A stretch of 64,000 bases of DNA from Solenopsis invicta (GCF_016802725.1 NC_052672.1:8895685-8959684), one strand, 5' to 3'; shown: positions 11,525-23,483, counted from the first letter of the stretch. Notes: a model not told the origin generated them from the sequence alone. A program made the numbers and translations.

Positions 11525-11850
11525 GGAAAAGATTTCTGGATTCAATGCTGTTACCCTTCTATGTATCATAAAGTAAGATTGACATGGAGACAATCATAAT
11601 TATCATTGGGAAGGGAATATTCTATTCTTAAATGGAAAAATTCTTAGGTAAATTTAATTAGAGAACTTTATAAAAAATTCTAAATTTAGAATAAAGTATA
11701 AATCTTGATGCTATTTCATTAATGTTCTCAGAGAGATTTAAACAATAAAAATTTGTGATAAATTTCATAATATTCTTGATTTAATAGATTGATGTAAGGA
11801 AACTTTGAAGACCATGTTCTTTTTTTGATAAAATAACACGAAAGTCGAAA
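11525..11850 (+). repeat. Dispersed repeat family D, copy 1 (5' part only)
   Basis: It begins GGAAAAGATTTCTGGATTCA and follows copies 2 (27671) and 3 (30868) for about 325 bp, including TAAGATTGACAT and AATATTCTTGATTTAA blocks. The similarity is lost where copies 2 and 3 continue for several hundred bases more. No coding frame or terminal inverted repeat is seen. Confidence 0.7.
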
Positions 11851-13964
11851 TACAAGGGTATTACACGTAAATACGTTCTTAAATGTTTTCAAAATATTTT
11901 GACAATGTTTCCAAAAGAGTTATGTATCAAATAATTTTTAAAAAATGTTTATAAAATATTGTTTTAAAAATACACAACATATAAAATCAACATTTCTAAA
12001 TTTTGCTTTAATATTTCTTGCTTACTGTAAACATTTCCGAGTCAAAATTTATCTCTTATTTTCAACCATAGTTTGAAAACGGATATAGTTGTTAGAAGAT
12101 TTTTAAGTATTATAAGAAATGATAACCATGAGAATTGAGCTTCTCAAAATGATAAGTTATCATAAAATTTCACAATTTGAGTAAAATCTGTTAAAACTCT
12201 CCACAGGCTCTTTTACAATCAATATTGTATCACAAGTAATATCAAAAGAGGTCTGTTTGAGCGTTTGAAGTATCAAAAGATCTAATTGAAGTAAAAAATA
12301 AGAGTGAAATTTCGATTCGAATTTAAAAAAAAATCCATATTTTAAGAATATTTTATTACATAATATATTCAGTTAGTAAATTTATAAATTGTTTCTGAGT
12401 GAGTTTGACCTCCGAGGGAGATTATGCGGGTTAATAGAACGTATTTTAAATTCCCATGTTGTTCCCCGAAACGCAGTTATGTACATCGCAAGAACAACAC
12501 ATTTTGACGAGCGCAGACATCTAATAACAACATTGGTAAAGTCAACGATCCGCTACGGTCTCATCAGTGGATGAAATCAGCGCGAGCTCGCGTAGGTTCC
12601 GCACCCTTCCGGTTCCGGTGTTCCGGTAGGCTTGCTCTATCACGCGTTCTCTCGCTCTTTCCCTCTCGTACTCTCTCTCTCTCTCTCCCCCCTCATCGTC
12701 ATGGGGAACCCCTGGTTTCCGGTATTCAGGTGGGATACACGCTCAGCCGAGCGTCGTGACGCCTCGGATCCATAGATCCATGGATCCTACTTCTCTCCCG
12801 CTCGCCCCGTGCCACAATAGGTCACGCGTCGGATTCGCTTTCGATGGTACTTCCGCCAGTGCGACAACACGAAATTAAATTTATCGGGATCTTATCTTCT
12901 GCACGCCGCACGAACGAATTAAAGTCTTGGTAGAAAGAGAAAGGAAAGTATTTTCATTCGACATTTGAATAAAATCGAAAATAGCATGTAATTTATATCT
13001 TCCCCCCTCCCCCTCCGCAACATTCCAGATTTATCACCACCGTGACAATGAGTCCGTTTTCGCTTATCTTGTAGCAAAGATACGATTATAGCGTTTAGAT
13101 ACGATCGCAACCTGTTACAATAAGTTTTTTTCGCGCGATCCGCGACAGGTTCCAAAATGCTCGCGAGAGGGCTTTCGAAAAACAAAATATTCGCGCGTAC
13201 CATTTGGCGGCTTTACGCACTGGCCATTTTTATTGCGCCACTTTTCACTCGACAATGCCGAGCGAGCGTGACGCACACGGGTTCGCGCGGGTTCGTGACG
13301 CTGGTTTTTTAGGCTCGGCCGATGGGAAAAAGCGATCGCGACCGGAAGTGGAAGTGGAAGTGGAAATTGAGGCAATGAGAGCGTAGCCCGACGCCGCTCT
13401 TATCGAGACATCGTCGGTCTCTGGTTTCCGCAATTTCCTATCTGTCGACTGTGTATACGTCCTGCAATAAAAATACATTTCATCACGCCACGCCGCACCG
13501 AAATCCGCGCGCGTCGATCGACCGACCGGAGCTCGTCGACGACCGAAATGCGCATATTTCGCGTACAAATTGCGGAATAAATGCGAGATAAGGACGCGAG
13601 ATAATTCAAGAATGTGTGTATGTCTGTGGTATAACACAATTCAGTCAGATGTGACTTTTTCAGATTTATAAAATGATTTTTACAGTACCAAATTATTTCT
13701 TACAACATTTCCTGAGTTGAAATTTTGACTTCATTAAATCTTTAATTGTAAAATTTGGTAGGAACTAAGACATCGAGAGAGACTCAATTAAAATTTAATT
13801 AAAATAGTTTGCTCTTACTTTGACCTTAATAATGTCTTTCTCTTTTTATCTTTACCGTTAATAGGTTGATTTATGTACAGGTGTTAAACTAGCAAAATAG
13901 ATTTTATTAGAAACCTCTACTACACCTTTACATGCTATTCAGAATATACTTTCTGTCCAATGAT
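11851..13964. other. Stretch without a recognised gene
   Basis: AT-rich DNA to about 12400 is followed by CpG-rich DNA with a (CT)n run at about 12668-12688. ORFs at 12571-12759 and on the minus strand at 13115-13639 are overlapping low-complexity shadows of one another. A donor-like CAG followed by GTGGGA at about 12731 has no matching acceptor exon. Confidence 0.45.
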
Positions 13965-14105
13965 AAATGTAACATTATTTGTAACGCCAAATTTAGATAA
14001 AAATTCTGAAAAATTCTGAGAAAAGTTTTATAATTTAATAGAAATTTTTCTCAGAATCTTCATAAAATATCGGCATTAAAATTAAATGTGTAACATTAAA
14101 AGTTT
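13965..14105. repeat. Imperfect hairpin, arms ~60 bp
   Basis: The central arms TTCTGAGAAAA and TTTTCTCAGAA pair perfectly. The outer parts (AATGTAACATTATTTG region versus AATGTGTAACATT region) pair with mismatches. It is probably a small palindromic element remnant. Confidence 0.5.
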
Positions 14106-16134
14106 AAACGAGGAGTTAATAAGTAATAAAAGTTGGTTTTTATTAGCTGTGGAATATCTCACTGTCAAAGTAGAATAAAAATTTTAGGACCATTTGTAAC
14201 TTCAAGATAGTATTGAAATAATGTATAGAATTAAAAATTTAGGAAAGGAATTAATAAGTGTAATATTATCAAAATAGCTCTAGAGATTGTCTTTAATTTA
14301 TAGAGTGTCTAAATAGGTGTTAACTATCCTTGAAAATGTCGAAGTAATGTCAAAACAGTTCAACTCGGGTGTTAATATTTACTATATTTAGTGCCAATCA
14401 ATCACCGATGAATCTTTATTAGGAAGAAGGTATATGCTAATCGCTTGATTATCATACATAAGGAATACTAATTAAGTGTCTCTGCAAATATTACTGTCTC
14501 ATTCGAGGTGAAGATTAATTATACTATTCATTAATGACGTCAAATGTTTTATCAACTTATTTATATGCATAAAAAGAAAAAGTAAAGAAATGTTAATCAG
14601 ATGTTTTTTTTTTCTGAAACGCACTCAAAAACTATATATCAAATTGCCAAAGCGAACCTGAAAACCTAAAGAAACAGATTTAATGAAAAAAGGCTTTAGA
14701 GAAAGAAAATTATTACTTAGAGAAAAACATTTGCGTGTCACACAGAGCGGTGGCAAAGCGTGGGCCGCCTTTGTGCACGTTGGAAAATATTTTCCGAGGT
14801 ATACGAAATCCCGGCATCGGGATTCGTCCGAATCCAGGACGGCTCGATGGCGAAAACTAACCGTGAAGAGAAGAGCCGCGGCACGCAGAGAGAAGGGCAA
14901 GGGGGCGACAGCCGCGGAGGGGCAGGGAGAAATTTACCCTTGCGGCAACGTTGCGAGAGTTGCACACCTGGCCAAGAGCTGTGCAGCAGCTGCGGCTACA
15001 GACCCTCCGACGCTGACAGGGGATGAAAAGGGGAGGGAAAACGAGCGCAGAGCGGAGAGTCGTTGTGGGGCATCACGGTTGTCGCACGAGAGAAAGAGAG
15101 AGACAGAGCGAGAGAGGAAGGGGAGAGGAGAGAAGGGAGAGGTGCGCAGGGGTCTGGATGCTGAGATTTCAGTTACGTATTCGTCCTGCGAAGATTTCAA
15201 CGCCGTTCGACGCTGGAAATCGAATAGGGATAAGGTATGCGACTATTTCGACCGATACGATAAACGACGCTCCTCTGTACCGGATGTAACATAAATACGG
15301 AAAAGCAGATCAGTCAGCCCGCATTTCGCGTTCCACGCTAAATACGATTGTACGTCGCTGAATGGAGCAGACGTAAATAAATGGGAAAAAAAAAGAAATG
15401 TCAAATACATTGGATGCGTAACGATAAAGCAGCGTTACAATTAACGAAATGACCGAATAATCAAGCAGCCAAACAAGCGATTATCATAATTACGTAAGAA
15501 AGCTTGATTTTGAGTTGAAAATAAAAGTATTTCTCTGCGGCGTAAACAGTCCTCCTTTATTCGCTCCTTAAGCCACCATTTCGCGCGCTCTTGACACAAT
15601 TCCTTCCGAAGGGCGCGTGCAGGTGAATTTATTCAAATGCCGATCAATTCAGAAGGGCTCATCGACGCAAGCATCCTACCGCCTCTCTCCTTTTCTTTCC
15701 CTCTCTTTCTCTTTCGCTCTTTCTTTTGTCATTCACCGTACACGACTCTCTTACACGACGATCTTCGTCAGCGCTACGAGGGCTAGGGACAATGACCGTG
15801 ATATACGATTCTCAAATTTGTTTATAAATGCCCGGGATGGCGCCGTTCGAGGATATACACTCGGGCTACACCCTGTCGCGCGAAAAATGCGCGCTCCGTC
15901 ACATTCCCCGTTCCAAAACCGACAGGTTACTCGTGAGAAGTTACGTCGAGGGCAAGGGTTATTGAGACATCACGCACGATACCCCGCTTTATGGCCGCAC
16001 GAGTGACTTATTTAGAAACACCATTTCATTGAGTTGAAGAATAAAAAGAAACAAATGGATCTTTTTGTTAGAAACAATGCGGAATCTAATATTCTGTAGC
16101 ATTTCGAACGTTCCATTTTTGCCTCATTCTTATA
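14106..16134. other. Stretch without a recognised gene
   Basis: The longest frame is 203 codons on the plus strand (14683-15294), but it is dominated by R, K, E and G from GA-rich DNA at about 15089-15150. Two other frames over the same bases are also open. I therefore do not call it. A (CT)-rich run lies at 15685-15725. Confidence 0.45.
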
Positions 16135-16350
16135 CAGAAAAAAAAACAATTTTATTGTGGCGTCAAAAAATTCAGCTAGATGTTCATACTGGGCCATCAA
16201 AATAATTATGTAGGGCGCCCAAGCATGATAATGTTGCCGCAAACAGTTTTGACATTTTAGCAACCAAGTTAAACATCTGCTACAATTTTTCAAATGGTTC
16301 AACACAATTATTATTTTCAGATCTGTATTTCAGTAAAATTGTTCTTTCGG
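16135..16350 (-). mobile_element. MITE family C, copy 4 (inverted)
   Basis: Read on the minus strand it starts CCGAAAGAACAATTTTACTG and contains TTTAACTTGGTTGCTAAAAT and TAATTATTTTGATGG, as in the other copies. The far end ends in a homopolymer-A tract followed by CAATTTTATTGTGG, a decayed terminal repeat. Confidence 0.65.
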
Positions 16351-18482
16351 CGTGGGAGAGAGAAAACATAATTACGAGAAAGAGAAACTATACGTCAGCC
16401 GAGAGACTTCGCAGAGTTTTCGAACCGAAAAGCTTTTTTTTTTTTATTTTACGTGCTATTGCAAAGTTATGTCACTCCTTTGTCCCTCTTAAATTACGCA
16501 GGGTAGCGCCAAACGACCGAATTAAGGAAAATGAAAAATATTTACCGGACAGTTGGTGTAGCCAGGCGAGTATTACCTCGAAGAGACAAAGCTTCGCGGG
16601 ACGAAATTACAAAAGAAGCATGTCCGAGGCCAGGAATGAAGATCCGGGAGCCTAAGTTTATTTACATCACAGTGCCGGGCCGACTCTCTCGTTGCTTTGT
16701 GGCATGCTTGCCATAATGCATATTAATAGGAAATAATCCCTACGGGGGTGGGCACGGCGGAAAGCGACTCAGGATACCTCTCGGGACACCCGACGTGATA
16801 GAGAAAGACAGAGATAAACAAGAGAGAGAGAGAGAGAGTTAGAGAGGCAGGAAATATACTCGCGGATACAAGCGAGGAGCTTTAACGGCGTGACGTGGAA
16901 ATTTCGTGACGAATTTCCACGCCGGAGATGAATATTCATGCGAGTCGCGCGCGAGCAGTTCGCACTGCTGTTGCTTTTTATAAAACGCGACTGAAAACCC
17001 GAAAGCGTGTCCCAAAAAAGATTGGAATGCGTAGAACTGAACGAGTTTCTTTTCCCTTTTTTTTTCGGTTTCACCAATTCGCTGTACTGGCGTTTGACCG
17101 GATTCCGAACTTCATGAAATTGTTACACGTATATCGCGCTAGAAATTTCTGTCGGACTTCTATTTCGACAAAGAAAATTTCGATTACACAAGTCTGTGAA
17201 AAAAAAATCTTTTTTTTTTTTAAATGGAATGAAATGTTTGGTATAGAATTTATTAAAGTAAAAATTAGGAACAGTTTTATTACAAAAGTTTACGCGCGTA
17301 TATCTTTTTTAGGAATTTTATAACTTACTATTTTTGATATCGTGTTGTGATATATAAATTCAAATATCAGATTTGTTTTCAACATTAAAAAATGTGCACA
17401 AACTACTTATCTAATTTTATTCTAAGATCAGAAAAAGGTCAACGCCCTCTCAGAAACGATTCCTAATAATAAGACTAAAAAATATTCTTGACTTAATCAC
17501 TCTACTTATTGCAAATTTATGCAATAAAAACGTTTGATCTAAATTCTTGTAAAGCATACTAAAAATAAAGGTAGAGAATTAGAAAAATTATTAAATAAGT
17601 TTGATATAAAAAAAGCTGCTCCATGTACAGAAGAACTTGGAGAGTTTCAAGTTTTAATATTTATTATTATTTAATTTAACATTGCTTATCAAATAATGTA
17701 ATTTTAAAATTTACTGACTTACAATAGAATTATAACAAAACAACGAAAGAGTGACGAACTGTTACCTTTCAAGTAAGAGTAATGATAACGCGTTTCCTTT
17801 TAAAATCAGTTATAATAGCGAGTAACGGTAACGGTAACAGATTTCTTTTTCCCAATCCTGAATTTTTGGATCAATAGGTGAAAGTATTTCAACTGAAAAA
17901 TCTCCCATTCTTGATGTTACAAGATAATTTTAACAAAGAATAAATTTCTCGTGCGGTTCGAAAACCAAAGAAGAAACCTCCAGATTAGCTAAAAATAATG
18001 TCAACAAAGATACAGAACTGCAACAATTATGCATGCCTAACTAAAATAGCTCCGTTCAGGATCAAAATACCATTCTCAATTCCTTGGAATTTGGAGTCGA
18101 ACTTCTCTTTTGTGATTTTTCTCGTGCGGTATTGTTACATCGAGAAGTGTTGCTGTCTGTACAATGGTGCCGATCTGTGGGGCACCCTGTCGATCGTGTT
18201 TACGTTGTATTGTAGATGCAGAATCTCTCCTAATGGCACGGAGATATGACCCACATGCAGAAAAAAATCGCGCGTGTTTCGCCTTGTCTCTTTTTCCTTT
18301 CTTTTTTTTTCCCAAATCACCGTGACGCGTCGCGTCGGTGTCGGTTAGCTACGAAACGGAGCTGTTCAAATATTAACACGGGAAACAGGAGATTCTCAGA
18401 CCTTGCTTGGTTTCGTAACACTGGTAGCCGAGTTTACACGCTTACCCCGGAGATATCTGTACTCGTTCGCTGTTTGCCGACA
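16351..18482. other. Stretch without a recognised gene
   Basis: A (GA)n tract lies at 16820-16838. A 131-codon plus-strand frame at 16928-17323 runs from CpG-rich into AT-rich DNA with poly-lysine/phenylalanine runs and is probably chance. The region 17320-18000 is AT-rich. Confidence 0.45.
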
Positions 18483-18716
18483 CCTCGACGTCCCTTCATC
18501 CATGCGTACGTGCGTATGCATGCGCGTATAAATACATATGTGTAACTTACAACGCACAGTAGCGTTAAATATACGTGTGTAACTTACAACGCGCACGCAG
18601 TAGCGTTAAATACACGTAATTTACAACACGCATGCAGTAGCGCGTTGTAAGTTACACGTACAATATTTATACGCACATGCGTACGCACGTTATGCACGGA
18701 TGAAGGGACGTCGAGG
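18483..18716. repeat. Inverted repeat with 75-bp arms and tandem-repeat loop
   Basis: The left arm (18483-18555) begins CCTCGACGTCCCTTCATCC, and the right arm (18642-18716) ends with its exact complement GGATGAAGGGACGTCGAGG. The arms also share GCGTATAAAT and GTGTAACTTACAACGC-type blocks, with scattered mismatches and small gaps. The 86-bp loop contains more copies of the inner arm unit (GTAACTTACAACGC, then CAGTAGCGTTAAAT), so the unit is repeated in tandem about three times. A further partial unit lies just outside at 18717-18740. The structure resembles a fold-back element. Function is unknown. Confidence 0.85.
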
Positions 18717-19337
18717 AATACATGTAACTTACAGCGCCCGACCGATCACCCACGCGCATCTCGTGCGATTACATCGCGAGATTATATTACATTCATAGTT
18801 GCTCCCTGCACTGATTCCTATATTTATGATATGTTCCGATCACGCGATCGGATATCGCGAGGTGATAGCAAAACCTATTAACATATTCAATATTCGGCTG
18901 TACGTAATATGGATGTAATTCTGTCATGCGTAAGCGAGTAATGAAGTCTTCGTACATGACGATGATTATAGGCAGCGAATTCTCGGGCAGAAAGCTCAAC
19001 GGAGTATATGATATGCCACAGATTTTATAAAATATTCATATTTTCTTTCATAACGCAGTTTCTTTTGAAAGGTAATGCAACCTCTCTCGTGTTATATTTA
19101 TAAAAGTAGAAATTGGTTTTTTTTAAGAGTTATATTAATATTTGATCGATGTTACATGTATAAAAATCTGAACATTATCGACGTCAAGCAAATTAAAGTT
19201 TTTTTTTCAAATACTATAAAAGAAACTAAATATTTTATTTCTATTTCTTGTATAGTAATAGATAGTATAAAGTCTTTGTAGTTCATTTTCCTTACAGTGA
19301 ATGATACTTGATGATTTAAATTGTAGATAAGTACGGC

Positions 19338-19340
<3 letters not shown>
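18717..19340. other. Stretch without a recognised gene
   Basis: Apart from the extra TGTAACTTACAGCGC unit at its start, it is ordinary AT-rich DNA with only chance-length frames. Confidence 0.5.

Positions 19341-19380
<40 letters not shown>
19341..19380 (+). repeat. (TAA)n microsatellite
   Basis: This is a perfect trinucleotide tract of about 40 bases. It is probably length-polymorphic. Confidence 0.95.
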
Positions 19381-19381
<1 letters not shown>

Positions 19382-19826
19382 CGGATTTACGTTAGTTTTT
19401 ACAAAAAAATATAAATCCGAATAGATACCATTGCTTAATATTCATAATACACGCACGCGTATCGATATCTAGATAAAAATTATCGTCTGATATTAATTCA
19501 AAGTTTAAATAAATATTAGCTACATAATAAATCACACGTGTGTTTGATAGAACCGATAATCATCTGGAATCCCATTCGTAATAAAACACCAGTCCAAACA
19601 GCTATTATTGCAAAGTGTTCACGGTATAACACTGTGTAAACATAGAGCTTAAAATTCTATTTAAAAAAGAAAATACACAGCAACAAGTAACGAAAGACCT
19701 GAAATCATTTCTCCAGTACGGTCGGAGAGCCATTGGCGCTCTCCGGCCGGGTACGCTCGAATTCACTTCCCCCCGAGAATCCAGGAGTAGAAAATCGGTG
19801 CCGCGACCGCCGACGCGTACCGAAGG

Positions 19827-19834
19827 TATATAAA
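19827..19834 (+). promoter_or_regulatory. TATA-like box (TATATAAA)
   Basis: TATATAAA stands in a CpG-rich context and is followed by an ACAGTT sequence 18 bases downstream and a pyrimidine-rich leader at 19920-20060. The spacing to a canonical initiator is not exact. It could drive the short start exon at 20511-20537 (nine codons ending in CAG before GTAACG), but this is inference. Confidence 0.25.
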
Positions 19835-20682
19835 CGGCACAGACAGTTGGGCGCCTAAAGATTATTGCCGGAGAAGGGCGGCCGGTCGGTCCTGTGCGAA
19901 GGACCTCTCAGGTAGCTCGCCGTCTTTCTACCTTCACTGGTCCCCCCTCCCGTCCTCTGACCCCTCTCCCCCCTCAACAATCCATTCGCTCGCAGTGCGG
20001 CCCAGGGGCCCTGTAGTCCACCCCTGAACGCAGCCTGATCACCCTCCCCCTCGTGTTTCCTCAACGAGCACACCTGGTCGAAGCTAGATTCTAGGCGAAG
20101 ACCACGACTGGATGGTTAGACACGATTCTCCCGATTTTTCCTCTTTGTCTTTGCCGCACGGTTTTGTCTGCCCCTTTCCGCTTTACTCTCTTTATTTTAT
20201 TTTTCTTGATTCGCTGTGTGATTTTATTCATTAACAATATTACAAGTTATTACGGCCATACCTGGTCGAAATAATCGAGAGAATCGCTGAAATAATCAGT
20301 TGAGAAGAGATAATTTCAGCCTTCACATCCATCGTCTTCTTAATGAATTCTAATCGTACTCTCGGCATTGGCACTATTTGTACTAATTAACGATTTGTCT
20401 TACTGATTCTCCTTGACTGATCGGCAAACATCTGCTCATTGACAACTCTCTAGCTAAACGACGTGACGCGTCTCTATCAACTCTTCGTCTCTATCAACTC
20501 CGACTGACGAAATGGCCTCGATAATAGTTCCATGCCAGGTAACGAGGAATCGGTAATCCGTAGAAATACACCAGTATCGAGCGAGAGCCCGATTATTCAT
20601 GGCGGGATTCGATTCGAAGAGAAAAGAAGAAAACGCAAAAGAAAGAATGGTGCGAAGAAGAGGAGAAAGCGCAAATAACGAG

Positions 20683-20760
20683 AGAGAACGAGAAAGAGCG
20701 CGGCAAGGAAGGAGGGAGGGGGAGAGAGAGAGAAGGAAAGAGAGAGAGAGAAAAAGAGAG
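20683..20760 (+). repeat. GA-rich tract
   Basis: This is an almost uninterrupted purine run rich in GAGAG. In insects such tracts are binding sites for GAGA-type factors, but here they may just be a microsatellite. Confidence 0.8.
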
Positions 20761-20866
20761 TGGTTTCTCGTTACAGAGCTTCCTGTATGGAAATTACAGA
20801 ATGCCAGTCTCTGGTCCTGAGCCTCGTGTCAGGCACAATAATCTGAGATTTAAATCAAATCTAGGC

Positions 20867-20874
20867 TATATAAG
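20867..20874 (+). promoter_or_regulatory. TATA-like box (TATATAAG)
   Basis: The motif is flanked by GGC and CGACC. It has a GA tract about 110 bases upstream and a CT tract 45 bases downstream. It precedes the candidate frame at 21763-21993 by about 0.9 kb. No canonical initiator is obvious. Confidence 0.25.
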
Positions 20875-21065
20875 CGACCCCTCTGCGCGCGACCACCGAC
20901 GTCTTCCGGAAGGTTTGTCCTTTCTCTCTCTCTTCGTCTCCCACCCCCTCTCTCTTCTCCTCCCTATCTCTTTGAATGGAATGTGGGGGAAGAGACGGAA
21001 ACAGAGATAGTCGAGGTAACGCTTTGTAATCGATTTTCGTGTGTCGGGTAAGAAGACGAAATCCG

Positions 21066-21088
21066 AACACACACACACACACACACAA
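21066..21088 (+). repeat. (AC)n microsatellite
   Basis: A perfect AC tract of about 22 bases. Confidence 0.95.
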
Positions 21089-21511
21089 CGTTCTGCGGTA
21101 AACGATACGAGCAGTTAGAGAAAAAAAAAAGAAATATTTGTACGTTAATGTCATAAGCACTGTTCGAGTACATTGTTATTGAATTGATACACGTTTACGA
21201 AGTTTTGTTACGAAAATTTTGTGTAATAAAAAATGTTGGATGCTACAATAATAATCCAGCTCTCCTTTTAAATCTTAGAGATAATGAATCGTGATTGAGA
21301 AAATTGAACGTAAATCGCATCAAGATTAAAGCTGTTAATGTTACTTCTTAAAGATCGGATTAAATCAGTGTTTTGCAAATGATTAATATCTCATAAATCA
21401 TCACTATTTACTAATTCTAAGATTTCATCATCCAGAAATAGAAGAGAAATCATTCCACTGCACAATCTTTCGTGTTGTCTCTTTCTCTCCCTCGACCCCC
21501 CCCCTCTCTCA

Positions 21512-21516
<5 letters not shown>

Positions 21517-21553
<37 letters not shown>
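21517..21553 (+). repeat. (CT)n microsatellite
   Basis: This is a near-perfect CT tract of about 37 bases within a longer pyrimidine-rich block (21478-21600). Confidence 0.95.
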
Positions 21554-21557
<4 letters not shown>

Positions 21558-21762
21558 GCTTCGGGGTCTTCGTTTTTCTTTTTTCTCTTTTTTCTTGCTT
21601 CGCTCACTCGTCTCCCGAACACGAAGATATTCCGGCTGAGTTGCGCCTTCTCCCGAACTATCGTGGACCGGATCGAATGGCGGCCCAGGACCGCTTGAGA
21701 GGCAAGACGAAGAGGGAGGGAGAGAAGGACTCGTGTATCGTGGACTCGAAAAGAATGTGTAG

Positions 21763-21993
21763 CCAGGGGTGAAATCCGGTAGCCGCGACCATGTCGACCC
21801 ACGTTTGCGTTCGACGGGGCGCAAAACGGTCGGGCAGCCGCGAAAAGATTTCGTGGATGCGGACGCGGCAGCGGCCATCAAAGATATCGCGAGCGATCCG
21901 GCACTGCGGACGTTGTTTCGGAATAAAATATCGTGTACGTTAAAATTAATGCAAGTTTTGCAAAAGTACGACGTATCGAAATTTCAAAACTGA
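21763..21993 (+). CDS. Candidate 3'-terminal coding exon, unknown protein
   Basis: An open frame runs from just after a TAG at 21760 to a TGA at 21991. Its second half looks like a real protein: from 21847 it encodes DFVDADAAAAIKDIASDPAL and then an amphipathic helix-like segment (RTLFRNKISCTLKLMQVLQ, ending KYDVSKFQN). The frame has no ATG before its middle, so it would have to be a 3' exon. Possible acceptors are the AGs at 21766 or 21837, but neither has a good polypyrimidine tract. The AG at 21837 would be in phase with the nine-codon start exon at 20511-20537, giving a protein of about 60 residues; this is speculation. Other frames over the same bases are partly open. I do not recognise the family. 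Confidence 0.3.
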   Translation, partial: PGVKSGSRDHVDPRLRSTGRKTVGQPRKDFVDADAAAAIKDIASDPALRTLFRNKISCTLKLMQVLQKYDVSKFQN

Positions 21994-22155
21994 AAGCAAT
22001 CAGCCTCATCTTTCTCTCCTTTTTCCCTAACTCGCTCTTGTAATTGCTTTCATTTTTATTTTGTATTTTATTATTTTCTTTTCTGTTCTTTTCTATTTGC
22101 ATTTTTCAATATGTTAAGTTTATTTCATTTCAATCTGTAATTAATTTTCTTGTTT

Positions 22156-22335
22156 AAGGATGCGTAGGACATTTTTGAAAATATTGAGAAAATTATGAAA
22201 CAATTGTAAATTGTTTTATATTGCATTTGAGAAAAAACTTGGCGGCGATTTTCTGTCTGGATAAAAAATTATTACAGTAAGAAGTAGATGTGTGCTCTAA
22301 TGAAAATAATTAGTAAAGAAATAATGAAAAAAAAT
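22156..22335 (+). repeat. Dispersed repeat family A, copy 2
   Basis: This is the partner of 814-1003. It keeps AAGGATG, GGCGATTTTCT, AAAAATTATT and TCTAATGAAAATAAT in the same order and spacing, with a short deletion around 22230. It lies directly before the inverted repeat at 22356. Confidence 0.75.
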
Positions 22336-22355
22336 CTGAATTTTTTTATTTAAGA

Positions 22356-22501
22356 ACTTTAAATATTCAAGATGATTTATGTAAAGTTTCATTACGATAC
22401 AGAGATCAGTACCATAAAATAAACAAAATTTATTTATTCACAAAGTAACTAAACAATCACAATAAAACTAATCACTATAAATCATCTTGAATACTTGAAG
22501 T
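22356..22501. repeat. Inverted repeat, 25-bp arms
   Basis: TATTCAAGATGATTTAT at 22364-22380 is perfectly complementary to 22477-22493. The pairing extends about eight bases further out with two mismatches. The loop is about 96 bp and AT-rich. Confidence 0.8.
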
Positions 22502-23324
22502 ACTTACACAAAAACATTGAGATTTTTCTTAATGTTGTAAGAAATAATTGAATTTTTAATAACAAATAAAATAAATAAAAATGTTATTAAATAAAAGTAC
22601 AATCTTATTCACACAACTTTCATATATACATAGTTTATTTGAAGTGTTAATATTAAACACATTTCAAAATTTTATTTACTTTGCAGGGACTGTATGTCCG
22701 ATATATCTTTAAATTGTACGGACACTCTTGTAGCGCTTGAGGCAACATCCAGAACGGTCTAGAAATTAAGATACATTTATCTATCTATCTCTCAAGAGAA
22801 AACATGTCATCTACGATTCTGTTATACTATGTATAGTTAATGTTGCATATGCATATGTCAGCGATTAAGAAAGTGTTAGTAATGTGTTAATTTCGAATAT
22901 TGTCGAGACTTTCAGTAGCGTCATGTGCGGACTGCATATGCTAAGGTAAAACCATAGCGGAGAGGCACACGTGTGCTGCGTGTGCTTTGTACCAGGGCAC
23001 GCTAATTATAGGTGCAGTTTAAGACACGTTGTAGAAAACGAAAAAATATTCGTGAGAAAACAGGAGAGAAGATAAGAAGAAATAGAAACCTCTGACCTCA
23101 ACATCTCTATCAATGCATCCTACCATTACTTCCCATTAGCTGATATTTAGATTTTCTGCGGACTAGAAAATATAGAATATTTAAACAGATTCGAATAGAA
23201 AATAAAAATTAAATTTAATCTTTTGAATTCGTAACTTTAGAATCTTTTGTACGTTAATATTGTTAAATAGAGCACCTAATTCTACAACATTCGTTGATGT
23301 CTGTCCTTAAACAAATTGTTAACT
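22502..23324. other. Stretch without a recognised gene
   Basis: This is AT-rich with a short TATC run at about 22780-22793. No frame worth calling was found. Confidence 0.5.
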
Positions 23325-23483
23325 CACACGAAGAGAATGATTTTGCTGAAGTATCTGAAAAGCTAGATACAGATCTGAAAACTTTACATAATTATTTTGA
23401 TGGTCTAATAAAGGTTATATATTTTCAAATTTACATCTAGCTCAATTATTAGATACGTTTGGAAAATTCCGTTCTTTCTGTGC
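23325..23483 (+). mobile_element. MITE family C, copy 5 (159 bp)
   Basis: It starts CACGAAGAGAATGATTTTGC and ends with a decayed right repeat (CCGTTCTTTCTGTGC). It contains the family blocks ACAGATCTGAAAA and TAATTATTTTGATGGTC. It is the shortest two-ended copy in the window. Confidence 0.65.

Larger units (their letters stand above)
19835..21762. other. GA/CT-rich stretch with candidate promoter signals
   Basis: At 20511 an ATG opens nine codons (MASIIVPCQ) that end at a donor-like CAG followed by GTAACG. GA-rich tracts are at about 20683-20760 and CT-rich ones at about 20918-20970 and 21517-21553. The low-complexity tracts create several overlapping ORFs on both strands that I do not call. 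Confidence 0.35.

Noticed and set aside
14683..15294. 203-codon plus-strand ORF
   Set aside because: It is composed mainly of R, K, E and G from GA-rich DNA. Other frames over the same bases are open, and no domain or splice support was found.
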